Below, in pieces: positions 51,773 to 60,459 of a DNA stretch of 64,000 bases (position 1 is its first letter; each line of letters begins with the position of its first letter). Where the stretch lies: the NCBI GenBank assembly GCA_038226305.1, contig JBBRQN010000004.1, positions 62,001 to 126,000 of the forward strand. Direction: 5' to 3'. The notes beneath the pieces are model-generated. The model was not told where the DNA came from, made no database searches, and saw nothing but the letters and a program-made list of their open reading frames with translations. Source of the DNA: JASLDZ01 sp038226305. Its GTDB lineage: Bacteria; Pseudomonadota; Alphaproteobacteria; Caulobacterales; Caulobacteraceae. A program made the position numbers and the translations under genes.

Positions 51773-53163
51773 GCCGGTCCCTCGTCCTCACAGGCGCGCT
51801 GAGCCTGCTCCTCGCCGGATGTGCCGCGGTGGGGCCCACCTATCGCGTGCCCGCGGCGCCGGTCGCGCCCGCGTTCCGAAACGCGCCGCCGCCGGGTGTC
51901 ACCCGGTCCGTCGAGACGGCGTGGTGGACCGGGTTCAACGACCCGCTCCTGACCGCGACGGTAGAACAGGCGCTGGCCCAGAACCTCGACATCGCCGCTG
52001 CCGCCGCCCGGGTCACGCAGGCGCGAGCCGCGGCGCGGGCGGCTTCTGCCGCACTCCTCCCCGCGGGGCAGGTGCAGGCCGACTATCAGCACGCCCGCCA
52101 GTCGCTGGTGGGCTCCAACGCCCAGGCCGCCGTGTTCCAGCGCGACGTGGACCTGTTTGACGGCGGTGTGGGGGCGAGCTGGGAGATCGACCTCTTCGGC
52201 GGCCTGCGCCGGGGCCGGGAAGCCGCGCGCGCCACCGCCGAGGCGGCAGACGCTGGGCTGGCCGGGGCGCGTCTCCTGATCGCAGCCGAGACGGCCGATG
52301 CCTACCTGCAGCTGCGGGGCTTCCAGTCCCGCCTGTTGCTCGCCCAGCGCCGGGTGCGCGACGACGAGCGCGTGCTGGAGCTGACCTCGCTCCTGTTCGA
52401 TGCTGGCAGCGCGCCGCGGCTGCAGCGCGATCAGGCCGAGTCCGTGCTGGCACAGGCGCAGGCCACAATCCCGCTCCTGCGGCTGGGTGTGGAGGCGCAG
52501 CTCAACCGCCTCGCCGTGCTCACCGGCCGACCGCCTGAGACAGAGCGCAGCGGGCTGGCGGCCGAAAGCTCCGTGCCGCTGCCGCCGCCGATCCCTCCGG
52601 GCATCACCCCCGGCGACCTGTTGCGCAATCGTCCGGACGTTGCGGCCGCAGAGCGTCGGCTGGCCGCCGCCAACGCCGGCATCGGCGTGGCCATCGCGGA
52701 CTACTACCCCAAGGTCGATCTCTCCGGTCTGATTGGTTTCCAGTCGCTGAGCGCGGGCAAACTGTTCTCGTCCGATGCCAATGCGGCGTCGTTCGCCGGC
52801 GCCCTGCGCTGGCGGCTCTTCGACTTCGGCCGGGTGGACGCGGAGGTCGCCAACGCCCGCGGCGTATATGCCGAGGTCCTCGCCAACTGGCGGGGCGTGG
52901 TGCTCAGCGCCGCGGAGGATGTGGAGAACGCCCTGGCCCAGCAGGCGGAACGCGAGGCGCAGCTCTCCCGCCTGCAGGCCGCCTCGCTCTCGCTCGAGCA
53001 CGCCCGCGACGCCTCGCAGGCGGGCTATGAGCGCGGGGCGGTGAGCCTTCTCAATGTGATCGACACCGAACGCCAACTTCTCCTCACGCAGGACGCGGCG
53101 GCCGACGTGAACACCCAGCGGTCTCGAGCAGCGGTCGCGCTGCACCGGGCCCTGGGCGGGTAG
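51769..53163 (+). CDS. Outer-membrane efflux protein (NodT/OprM family)
   Basis: A 464-residue TolC-like factor and lipoprotein (LLLAGC, lipidated Cys18). The repeated helical hairpins include ALAQNLDIAAAAARVTQARAAARAA and the C-terminal VEDVENALAQQAEREAQLSRLQAAS-like repeat; GASWEIDLFGGLRRGREAARA and ALRWRLFDFGRVDAEV are the family aromatics near the beta-barrel. It forms the exit channel of the tripartite pump. ATG 51769 overlaps the pump stop in ATGA. Confidence 0.94.
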   Translation: MSRSLVLTGALSLLLAGCAAVGPTYRVPAAPVAPAFRNAPPPGVTRSVETAWWTGFNDPLLTATVEQALAQNLDIAAAAARVTQARAAARAASAALLPAGQVQADYQHARQSLVGSNAQAAVFQRDVDLFDGGVGASWEIDLFGGLRRGREAARATAEAADAGLAGARLLIAAETADAYLQLRGFQSRLLLAQRRVRDDERVLELTSLLFDAGSAPRLQRDQAESVLAQAQATIPLLRLGVEAQLNRLAVLTGRPPETERSGLAAESSVPLPPPIPPGITPGDLLRNRPDVAAAERRLAAANAGIGVAIADYYPKVDLSGLIGFQSLSAGKLFSSDANAASFAGALRWRLFDFGRVDAEVANARGVYAEVLANWRGVVLSAAEDVENALAQQAEREAQLSRLQAASLSLEHARDASQAGYERGAVSLLNVIDTERQLLLTQDAAADVNTQRSRAAVALHRALGG

Positions 53164-53224
53164 AGGGCCTTCCCCCGGCCAACGACGCCGCCCCTTACCC
53201 ACCTTCGGGGCTCATGCCCCGCTC

Positions 53225-53253
53225 GCCCCGTCCTCGGACCCCGAGGATGGGGC
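53225..53253 (+). terminator. Terminator hairpin of the efflux operon
   Basis: GCCCCGTCCTCGG pairs with CCGAGGATGGGGC as a 13-bp stem with one G-T wobble (good in the rightward RNA only) and an ACC loop, 61 bases past the channel stop and 11 before the efp stop. No T-run follows. Confidence 0.6.
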
Positions 53254-53264
53254 GGACCTTCCTC

Positions 53265-53831
53265 TCAGTCCTTGGCGCGTTCCTGGTAGCTGCCGTCTTC
53301 GGTCAGCACCACGATGCGGGTGCCTGCGGCGATGTAGGGGGGCACCATGGTGCGCACGCCGTTGGAGAGCAGCGCCGGCTTGTAGCTGGACGAGGCGGTC
53401 TGGTTCTTCACCGCGGGCTCGGTCTCGACGATCTCGAGGGTGGCGTAGCGCGGCAGTTCGATGGCGATGGGGTTCTCGTCGTGGGTGGAGAGGTCCACCG
53501 TCATGCCGTCCTGCAGGTAGGGGGCGGCGTCGCCGATGATGGAGGCGGGGGCCGTCAGCTGGGCGAAGGTCTCGGGGTGCATGAAGTGATAGCCGTCCCC
53601 GTCCTGATACAGGAACGTGTAAGGGCGGTTGTCGACCTCGGCGCGCTCCACCGTCTCGGTGGTGCGGTAGCGTTCCGACACCTTCAGCCCGTCCGAGATG
53701 CGGCGCATGTTCAGCTGCGTCACGGGGGTGCCCTTGCCGGGGTGGATGTTCTCGGCGGTCAGGATCACATAGAGCTTGCCCTCGAGATCGAGGACGTTCC
53801 CCCTCCGAAGCGAGCTGGCGGAGACTTTCAC
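53265..53831 (-). CDS. efp: Elongation factor P
   Basis: A 188-residue translation factor that frees ribosomes stalled at polyproline. The modified loop HPGKGTPV holds K33, the site of beta-lysylation by EpmA. Three OB-like domains follow: SERYRTTETVERAEV marks domain 2, and ELPRYATLEIVETEPAVKNQTASSSYKPALLSNG domain 3. The EpmA and EpmB genes are immediately divergent, so the factor is probably lysylated. A -35/-10 pair is at 53886-53913. Confidence 0.97.
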   Translation of the reverse strand: MKVSASSLRRGNVLDLEGKLYVILTAENIHPGKGTPVTQLNMRRISDGLKVSERYRTTETVERAEVDNRPYTFLYQDGDGYHFMHPETFAQLTAPASIIGDAAPYLQDGMTVDLSTHDENPIAIELPRYATLEIVETEPAVKNQTASSSYKPALLSNGVRTMVPPYIAAGTRIVVLTEDGSYQERAKD

Positions 53832-53885
53832 GGGCGAACTTCCTTATGGCCGCGAAGGGCGCGGCGGTGCGTTTCAGTGGGCCGC

Positions 53886-53913
53886 TCTATAGCGCGCCGG
53901 GCGCATCCGCCAA
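53886..53913 (-). promoter_or_regulatory. Promoter of efp
   Basis: On the minus strand TTGGCG (53913-53908) and TATAGA (53891-53886) are spaced 16 bases and match sigma-70 consensus at four of six positions each. Transcription would start about 45 bases before the efp ATG. The spacing is one base short of the ideal. Confidence 0.55.
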
Positions 53914-53942
53914 CCCTGCGCACCTTTTGGAGACCGTACAGC

Positions 53943-54998
53943 TTGCCAACCGTCGAGCCCGCCGCCTGGTGGCGCAATGATCGCCATGCCGACCGCCGGC
54001 CGTTCCTGCTCGGTCGTGCGAAGATCGTGCGGGCGGTGCGCGCCTGGTTCGAGGCGCAGGACTTTCTGGAGGTCGAGACCGCCACCCTGCAGGTCGCCCC
54101 CGGCGGCGAGGCGCACCTGCACGGCTTCGAGACGCAGCTTCTGGGGGCAGATGGCGAGGGGGCGACCGCCTACCTGCGCACTTCGCCGGAGTTCGCCTGC
54201 AAGAAGCTCCTGGCCGCGGGCGAGAGCCGGATTTTCGAGTTCGGCCGGGTGTGGCGCAACCGCGAGCGGGGGCCGCTGCACCATCCGGAATTCACCATGC
54301 TGGAATGGTATCGCGCCCATGCCCCCTACGACCAGCTGATGACCGACTGCGGCGAGCTCGTCGCGCTGGCTGCGGAGACGGCGGGCGCGCGCCGGTTCCT
54401 GCGCAAGGGCCTCGCCTGCGATCCGTTCAGCGCGCCAGAGCGGATCACGGTGCAGGAGGCCTTCCGGCAGTTCGCCGACATCGACGTTCTGGCCTCGCTC
54501 TCTCCGGGCGGCGAGGGCGACCGCGAAACTCTGGCATGGAGCGCGGCCAACGCCGGCGTGCGCGTGGCCGACGACGACCTCTGGGCCGACATCTTCTCCA
54601 AGATCCTGGTGGAGCGGGTGGAGCCGAACCTCGGGATCGACCGGCCCACGATTCTCTACGCCTACCCCGCGCCCGAGGCGGCGCTGGCGCGGCTTTCGCC
54701 CGGAGACCGGCGGGTGGCGGAGCGGTTCGAGCTCTATGCGTGCGGGGTGGAACTGGCCAACGCCTTCGGCGAGCTGACCGACCCCCGGGAGCAGCGCCGC
54801 CGCTTCGAGGCGGACCGGGCGCTCAAGCTCGCCCGCTATGGCTCGGCGCCCCCGGTGGACGAGGGACTGCTGGAGGCGCTGGCGGCCATGCCCCCGGCTT
54901 CTGGCTGCGCGCTCGGCTTCGACCGGCTGGTGATGCTGGCGACGGGGGCGGAGCGGATCGAGCAGGTGATCTGGTCTCCTGCGCCGGAAGTGGGCTAA
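53943..54998 (+). CDS. epmA: EF-P (R)-beta-lysine ligase
   Basis: A 351-residue class II lysyl-tRNA-synthetase-like protein (GenX/PoxA) that lysylates EF-P K33. It lacks the tRNA anticodon domain. FQTQLLGA-like motif-2 region FGRVWRNRERGPLHHPEFTMLEWY binds ATP and beta-lysine, and GCALGFDRLVMLATG is motif 3. TTG 53943 follows GGAG with a 10-base spacing. The upstream extension of this frame runs antisense through efp and is not coding. It precedes epmB by 10 bases in the same operon. Confidence 0.93.
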   Translation: MPTVEPAAWWRNDRHADRRPFLLGRAKIVRAVRAWFEAQDFLEVETATLQVAPGGEAHLHGFETQLLGADGEGATAYLRTSPEFACKKLLAAGESRIFEFGRVWRNRERGPLHHPEFTMLEWYRAHAPYDQLMTDCGELVALAAETAGARRFLRKGLACDPFSAPERITVQEAFRQFADIDVLASLSPGGEGDRETLAWSAANAGVRVADDDLWADIFSKILVERVEPNLGIDRPTILYAYPAPEAALARLSPGDRRVAERFELYACGVELANAFGELTDPREQRRRFEADRALKLARYGSAPPVDEGLLEALAAMPPASGCALGFDRLVMLATGAERIEQVIWSPAPEVG

Positions 54999-55008
54999 CG
55001 GGGCGGCG

Positions 55009-56061
55009 ATGACCCTCCACGTGACCCTGCGTGCGCCGACGCTGAAGAGCGCTCAGGCACTGGCCGATGCCGGGCTGGTCGACCGCGCGCGTCTGCCCGA
55101 GCTTGAAGCCGTCGCCGCCCGATACGCCGTGGGGGTCACTCCAGCGATGGCCGATCTCATCGACCCCGCCGACCCCGCCGACCCCATTGGCCGCCAGTTC
55201 CTGCCCGACCTCGCCGAACTGCGGGCTTCTCCCGGCGAAAGCGCCGACCCCATCGGGGATGACGTGCACACGCCGGTGAAGGGCATCGTGCACCGCTATC
55301 CCGACCGGCTGCTGCTGAAGCCGACTCACGCCTGCGCTGTCTACTGCCGGTTCTGCTTCCGCCGGGAGGTGGTGGGGCCGGGCGGGGAGGGCACGCTGAC
55401 CCCGCCCGAGCTCGACGCCGCCTTCGCCTACATCGCCGCGCATCCTGAAGTGTGGGAGGTGATTCTTACCGGCGGCGACCCCCTCACCTTGTCCGCCCGG
55501 CGCCTGCGCGACCTGTCGCGGCGGCTCGCGGCGATCCCGCATGTGAAGGTGCTGCGCGTGCACACCCGCGTGCCCGCCGTCGACCCTGACGCCATCACGC
55601 CCGAGCGGGTCGAGGCCCTGAAGGCCAGCAGCAAGGCGGTCTTCGTGGCCCTGCACGCCAACCACCCCCGCGAGCTGACGCCCGCCGCCCGTGCCGCCTG
55701 CGCCCGGCTGATCGATTCGGGCGTGGCGATGGTCAGCCAGAGCGTGCTGTTGAAAGGCGTCAACGACGACGCAGCCACCCTGACGGCCCTCATGCGGGCC
55801 TTCGTCGAGACGCGGATCAAGCCCTACTATCTGCACCACGGCGACTATGCCCCCGGCACGGGCCACCTGCGCACCACGGTGGAAGAGGGCCGCGCCCTTA
55901 TGCGGAAGTTGCGGGGCGACCTCTCCGGCCTCGCGCAGCCGACCTATGTGCTCGACATCCCGGGGGGCCACGGCAAGGTGCCGGTGGGGCCGAACCACCT
56001 CGACGAGGGTGCGGTGAGAGACCCCTGGGGCGGCAGCCACGCCTATCCGCCGCCGGGCTAG
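55009..56061 (+). CDS. epmB: L-lysine 2,3-aminomutase for EF-P modification
   Basis: A 350-residue radical SAM enzyme that converts L-lysine to the beta-lysine used by EpmA. The cluster motif is CAVYCRFC (C109, C113, C116). LTGGDPLTLSARRL, the PLP-binding Lys in GGHGKVP near the C-terminus and DYAPGTGHLRTTVEEG agree with the family. It lies 10 bases after epmA, which completes the beta-lysylation route with efp. Confidence 0.94.
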   Translation: MTLHVTLRAPTLKSAQALADAGLVDRARLPELEAVAARYAVGVTPAMADLIDPADPADPIGRQFLPDLAELRASPGESADPIGDDVHTPVKGIVHRYPDRLLLKPTHACAVYCRFCFRREVVGPGGEGTLTPPELDAAFAYIAAHPEVWEVILTGGDPLTLSARRLRDLSRRLAAIPHVKVLRVHTRVPAVDPDAITPERVEALKASSKAVFVALHANHPRELTPAARAACARLIDSGVAMVSQSVLLKGVNDDAATLTALMRAFVETRIKPYYLHHGDYAPGTGHLRTTVEEGRALMRKLRGDLSGLAQPTYVLDIPGGHGKVPVGPNHLDEGAVRDPWGGSHAYPPPG

Positions 56062-56123
56062 GCGCGGCCGCGCGATGCGCTAAGGTCTCCCCAACAAAAA
56101 GAAGACCACCACGGGAGACGACG

Positions 56124-58064
56124 TTGAAGGGTTCCATGCCGGGCGGTCTCGCCCTGATGCTCAGCCTCGCCTGCGCTGCGCCCGTCTTCGCCCAGACGCC
56201 CCGGCCCGCGGCCCAGCAGGCGCCGCTCTACACGGCCAACGGCGCGGGCGGGCATCCGGGGGCTGCGATCTACGCCCAACAGTGTGCCGCCTGTCACGAC
56301 AATCCGGAAGCCACCCGCGCCCCGTCGAAGGACACCCTGCGGGCGATGACCTTCCAGACGATCAACTACGCCCTGACCAGCGGCAAGATGCAGGTGCAGG
56401 GCTCCAAGCTCGACGCCGAGCTACGCGGGCAGCTGATCAACTACCTCACCGGCACCAGCACCGCCTCGCTGGACGACTGGTCGGGCAAGATGGCCTGCCC
56501 CGGCGGGCGCCACACCGCCAACCTCGCTGGCGCGGCCACGGTCTCGACCTACGGCTTCGATGCCGACAACTCCCGCAAGCTGACGGCGCGGCAGGCGAAG
56601 CTGACGAAGGCGTCGCTTTCGAAGCTCGATCTGGCGTGGGCCATGCCGTTCCCCGGCTCCACGATGCTGCGGTCGCAGGCGGCGGTGGTGGGCTCCACTC
56701 TGTTCCTGCCCGTGGCCGAAGCGGGCGCCGTCTACGCCATCGACGTGAAGGACGCGAAGAAGCCCTGCGTTGTGTGGAGCTACGTCTCGGCCACAGGCGC
56801 GCCTCTGCGCACCAGCGCCGCCTATGGCGTGATCGCCGACGGCCGAAAAGTGCTGGCGGTGGCGGGCCTCGACTCCACCGTCCACCTGATCGACGCGGTG
56901 ACCGGCAAGGCGATCTGGACGAAGAACGTCGCCAGCTACAGCTACTCCATGACCACGGGCACGCCGCGCATCCTGAAGGGCCGGATCATCGTGCCGGTGA
57001 GCCAGTACGAGATCATGCAGGCGGCGGACAACCGGGTGCAGTGCTGCACCAACCACGGCTTCGTCCTGTCGCTCGACCCGAAGTCAGGCGCCCAGCAGTG
57101 GCGCTACGACACGATGGAGGATGCCAAGCCGATCCGCGACCGGGGCGACGGCAAGATGATCTACGGGCCCTCGGGCGCGCCGATCTGGAACTCTCCCGTC
57201 GTGGATGAGAAGCGGGGGCTGATCTACTTCGGCACCGGCGAGAGCAACTCCGAACCCGCCCACGAGAACACCGACGCCCTGATCGCCGTGCGCCTGAAGG
57301 ACGGCACCGAGGCGTGGTCGATGCAGGCCACCGCCGACGACACCTACAACGCCGGCTGCGGCGCGGAGCCCAAGGCCGAGCTGCTGAACTGCACCAGGAA
57401 GACCGTCTATCGCGACGTGGACTTCGGGGCCTCGCTAATCCTGGCGCACCTCAAGAGCGGGCGTGACCTGCTGCTGGCCGGTCAGAAGTCGGGCACCGCC
57501 TGGGCGCTCGATCCGGCCACCGGCAAGGTCGTGTGGCGGCGCGACATCGGCAACGGCTCCGCCATGGGCGGCATCCACTGGGGCATCGCCTACGATCACG
57601 ACACCCTGTTCGTTCCGATCTCGACGATCGGCAGCCGGCTGCCCGGCGGCAAGCCTATCGACCCCAAGCTCTCCGCCGGCCTCTACGCCCTCGATGCCAA
57701 CACGGGCGAGACGCGCTGGACCTATACGCCCACGGCCGACTGCGAGAACGGCCGTAAGGCCCGCGCCCCCCGCTGCGCCTCGAGCTTCGGCTTCTCGGCC
57801 GCGCCCACGGTGATCGACGGGGCGGTGGTGCAGGGCTCCCTCGACGGCATGGTGTGGGTGGTGGACGAAAAGACCGGCGCGCTCCTCTCCCGCTACGACA
57901 CTCTGCGCGACTATGCGGGCGTGAACGGCGTGAAGGGCCGCGGCGGTTCCATCGACGGGCCGGGCGTAACGGCGGCCAACGGGCTCCTGTTCGTCAATTC
58001 CGGCTACGGCATGTTCGGTCAGGTGGCGGGCAACACGCTGGTGGCCCTCAAGCCGGGCGGGTGA
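56124..58064 (+). CDS. Cytochrome c-PQQ propeller dehydrogenase (polyvinyl-alcohol dehydrogenase-like)
   Basis: A 646-residue periplasmic protein with a signal peptide (LALMLSLACAAPVFAQ). An N-terminal mono-haem cytochrome c uses CAACH (C54, C57, H58), and a Met in SGKMQVQG is the likely sixth ligand. From about residue 150 a PQQ-type beta-propeller follows with tryptophan-docking-like repeats (LDSTVHLIDAVTGKAIW, LDPKSGAQQWRYD, LDPATGKVVWRRD, LDANTGETRWTYT). The order cytochrome then propeller matches PVADH. TTG 56124 has GGGAG upstream; ATG 56136 is possible. No PQQ synthesis gene is in the window. Confidence 0.82.
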   Translation: MKGSMPGGLALMLSLACAAPVFAQTPRPAAQQAPLYTANGAGGHPGAAIYAQQCAACHDNPEATRAPSKDTLRAMTFQTINYALTSGKMQVQGSKLDAELRGQLINYLTGTSTASLDDWSGKMACPGGRHTANLAGAATVSTYGFDADNSRKLTARQAKLTKASLSKLDLAWAMPFPGSTMLRSQAAVVGSTLFLPVAEAGAVYAIDVKDAKKPCVVWSYVSATGAPLRTSAAYGVIADGRKVLAVAGLDSTVHLIDAVTGKAIWTKNVASYSYSMTTGTPRILKGRIIVPVSQYEIMQAADNRVQCCTNHGFVLSLDPKSGAQQWRYDTMEDAKPIRDRGDGKMIYGPSGAPIWNSPVVDEKRGLIYFGTGESNSEPAHENTDALIAVRLKDGTEAWSMQATADDTYNAGCGAEPKAELLNCTRKTVYRDVDFGASLILAHLKSGRDLLLAGQKSGTAWALDPATGKVVWRRDIGNGSAMGGIHWGIAYDHDTLFVPISTIGSRLPGGKPIDPKLSAGLYALDANTGETRWTYTPTADCENGRKARAPRCASSFGFSAAPTVIDGAVVQGSLDGMVWVVDEKTGALLSRYDTLRDYAGVNGVKGRGGSIDGPGVTAANGLLFVNSGYGMFGQVAGNTLVALKPGG

Positions 58065-58075
58065 TCTCGAAGGTC

Positions 58076-58094
58076 TCTCCCGCTCGCGGGGAGG
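58076..58094. terminator. Short hairpin between convergent genes
   Basis: TCTCCCGC and GCGGGGAG form an imperfect stem between the dehydrogenase stop (58064) and the hydratase stop (58096). The core recalls the CTCCCCCG/CGGGGGAG elements at 32208 and 32803. No T-run is present. Confidence 0.35.
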
Positions 58095-58095
58095 T

Positions 58096-58860
58096 CTAGA
58101 TCGCGCTGAAGTCGCCGCCTCGGCCGAGGCCGGAGGCGAAGCGGGCGGCTCCGCCTTGAGCTTCGGCGATGATCTCCCGGCTGCCGCCGTGCGCCTCGGC
58201 CGTCAGCGCCGCTGAGAGGTCCAGGCCCCACTGCTCGTGCGCCGATCTGCGGTCGGCCTTCATGCAGGCCTGCGGGAAGCGGGCGATCTCCGCTGCCAGG
58301 GCCTGCGCAGCCGCCAGAGCCTGACCTGCGGGAACGACGCGGTTGGCCAGACCGAAGCTCAGCGCCTCGTAGGCATCCACCGGGCGGCCGGTGAGGATCA
58401 TGTCCATCGCGCGACTCTGGCCGATCAGCCGGGGCAGGCGCACCGTTCCCCCGTCGATCAAGGGCACACCCCAGCGACGGCAATAGACGCCGAACACCGC
58501 CGTCTCAGACGCCACCCGCAGGTCGCACCACAGAGCCAGCTCCAGCCCGCCCGCCACCGCCGGGCCCTCCACCGCGGCGATCACGGGCTTGGAGAGCGCC
58601 ATCCGCGTCGGCCCCATCGGGCCCTCGCCGTCCGGGTCGTGCGACGAGCCCTGTTCGGCGAAGGCCTTCAGGTCGTAGCCCGCGCAGAAGGCCCCGCCCG
58701 CGCCTGTGAACACCGCCACCCTCAACGCGTCGTCCGCCTCGAAGCGGGCGAAGGCCTCGCGCAGAGCGACGGCCGTGGCGGGATCGACGGCGTTGCGCCG
58801 CTCGGGTCTGTCGATCACGACGGTGAACACCGCGCCCTGCGTCTCGACGAGAACCGTCAT
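58096..58860 (-). CDS. Enoyl-CoA hydratase/isomerase family protein
   Basis: A 254-residue crotonase-fold enzyme. The oxyanion-hole segments AFCAGYDLKAF and PVIAAVEGPAVAGGLELALWCDLRVAS are present; the second Glu (usual ECH E164) is replaced by GVPLIDGGTVRLPR in the GVxxDGG pattern, as in the crotonobetainyl/unclassified subgroup. ATG 58860 opens the domain. The substrate is unknown. It is convergent with the propeller dehydrogenase and divergent from the DoxX-like gene. Confidence 0.88.
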   Translation of the reverse strand: MTVLVETQGAVFTVVIDRPERRNAVDPATAVALREAFARFEADDALRVAVFTGAGGAFCAGYDLKAFAEQGSSHDPDGEGPMGPTRMALSKPVIAAVEGPAVAGGLELALWCDLRVASETAVFGVYCRRWGVPLIDGGTVRLPRLIGQSRAMDMILTGRPVDAYEALSFGLANRVVPAGQALAAAQALAAEIARFPQACMKADRRSAHEQWGLDLSAALTAEAHGGSREIIAEAQGGAARFASGLGRGGDFSAI

Positions 58861-58963
58861 GCGTCGCGTTCCTTCGTCGCGGCCTGCCGGGAGCGGATGT
58901 CGCCACACGTCCTTGCCGCATCGCCGCCATCCAGTGCAGCTTGGCGATCAGGGAGACAACCTC

Positions 58964-59365
58964 ATGACCGATACCCCCGCCCGGACCTCACCCGCGATGT
59001 TGTGGACTGGCAGCCTCTTCAGCGGCCTGTTCGGCCTGTTCATGGTGATGGACGTCGTGATGAAGCTGATCCGTGTGCCGCAGGTGGCGCAGACGCTGAC
59101 GCAGATGGGCTGGCCGGGGGCCGACGGCTTCGGCATCGGCGTGATGGAGCTGGTGTTTGTGGTGCTCTACTTCGTGCCGCAGACCGCCGTGCTCGGCGCC
59201 TTGCTCATGACGGGCGTTCTGGGCGGGGCCGTGGCCAGCCATGTGCGCATCGGCGACCCCCTGTTCAGCCACATCCTGTTCGGCATCTACATCGGCCTGT
59301 TCATGCGGGGCGGCCTGTGGCTGCGCTCGCCCCGGCTTCGGGCGATCTTTCCCTACGCCCGCTGA
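58964..59365 (+). CDS. DoxX-like membrane protein
   Basis: A 133-residue protein with four transmembrane segments (LFSGLFGLFMVMDVVMKLI; IGVMELVFVVLYFVPQTAVLGALLMTGVLGGAVASH; HILFGIYIGLFMRGGLWL). VMELVFVVLYFVPQTAVLGA resembles the DoxX_2 pattern. ATG 58964 is preceded by GGGAG. Function is unknown; such proteins associate with thiosulfate or redox stress in some bacteria. It converges with the GDPD gene with a 13-base overlap. Confidence 0.8.
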   Translation: MTDTPARTSPAMLWTGSLFSGLFGLFMVMDVVMKLIRVPQVAQTLTQMGWPGADGFGIGVMELVFVVLYFVPQTAVLGALLMTGVLGGAVASHVRIGDPLFSHILFGIYIGLFMRGGLWLRSPRLRAIFPYAR

Positions 59366-60459
59366 GCGAACGCCTCCACGGCGCGGCGGCCGATGGCGGG
59401 GTCGTCGGTGAAGAAGCCGTCGATGCCGAGTTCCAGGAACCGCTTCATTTCGGCCAGCGATCCGGCTTCGTTGCGGGCGTTCGGGCCGGCGTCGCTGCGC
59501 AGATCCTTGGGCAGAAACTGGTTTTCCGGGCGGAAGGTCCAGACCACGACGCCGAGCCCCGCCGCATGGGCATTGGGCACGAGGCTGTTGGCCGCGCCGA
59601 TGTTGCCAGCAGCGTCCAGCGGGATCACCCCGCGAAGCTGCGGGGCCACCACGTCGGCGTAGACCTTCATGGTGCGCAGGCCCTCGGGCGTCGTCATCGC
59701 ACCGTAGGTGACGGTGGGCGCATCGAAGGGGTGTTCAGCTGCGCCGCCGACCAGCTGCACCAGCTTCACGTTGGCGGGGCGGCCCATCTTGGAGCGCAGG
59801 AACTTGAGGTTGTCGATCTCGAACGACTGGATGTGCAGGGGCGTGCGCCGCGTGAACTCGTGCCGGGCCGTGACCTCGAGGAAGCGTTCGTTGATCGCGT
59901 GGCCGTTGGCGGCGTGCCAGGTCGAGCTCTTCAGTTCGGGCACGAGGCCGATGAGGCGACCGCGGGCGGCGCTCTCGGCGGCGGCGAAGTCGATCATCTC
60001 CTCCCAGGTGACGATCTGGAACTGGCCGTCGTAGCTCGCACTTTCCGGCCGCAGTTTCGCGCCCAGCCGCTCCTTGCAGCGCAGGGTCTTCAGCTCATCC
60101 AGGGTGAAGTCGATGGTGAAGAAGCCGGTCACCGTGCGCCCTTCGTAGGCCAGGGTGCGGCGGCGGGGTGCGAACTCCGGCCGCGTCTCCACGTCGGTGG
60201 TCTCGGAGATGTCGGGCTCGTGGCGGGCGATCAGCACGCCGTCCTTCGTCGAAACGAGGTCGGGCTCGATGAAGTCGGCCCCGTCGGCGATGGCCTTGGC
60301 GTAGCTGCCGAGGGTGTGCTCGGGCCTCAGCGCGCTGGCGCCACGGTGGCCGTAGATCAGTGCACGTTTCTCTTGAGCCAGGGCGGTCCCCGCCGCGGCC
60401 GCCGCGGCCGCTCCTGCGATCAGGGCGGTGCGGCGGGTCACGCGGCGGGGGGTCGGCAT
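59353..60459 (-). CDS. Exported glycerophosphodiester phosphodiesterase (GlpQ type)
   Basis: A 368-residue enzyme that hydrolyses glycerophosphodiesters to glycerol-3-phosphate and an alcohol. A twin-arginine-like signal (TRRTALIAGAAAAAAAGTALAQ) sends it out. YGHRGASALRPEHTLGSY holds the catalytic His and the first metal Glu region, and EPDLVSTKDGVLIARHEP the metal acids and second His. ATG 60459 overlaps the stop of the TonB receptor in TGATG, so the two are co-translated. It resembles GlpQ more than UgpQ in length. Confidence 0.93.
   Translation of the reverse strand: MPTPRRVTRRTALIAGAAAAAAAGTALAQEKRALIYGHRGASALRPEHTLGSYAKAIADGADFIEPDLVSTKDGVLIARHEPDISETTDVETRPEFAPRRRTLAYEGRTVTGFFTIDFTLDELKTLRCKERLGAKLRPESASYDGQFQIVTWEEMIDFAAAESAARGRLIGLVPELKSSTWHAANGHAINERFLEVTARHEFTRRTPLHIQSFEIDNLKFLRSKMGRPANVKLVQLVGGAAEHPFDAPTVTYGAMTTPEGLRTMKVYADVVAPQLRGVIPLDAAGNIGAANSLVPNAHAAGLGVVVWTFRPENQFLPKDLRSDAGPNARNEAGSLAEMKRFLELGIDGFFTDDPAIGRRAVEAFAQRA

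Noticed and set aside
53214..54998. Apparent 594-residue EpmA with an N-terminal extension
   Set aside because: The extension is antisense to efp; the real start is TTG 53943.
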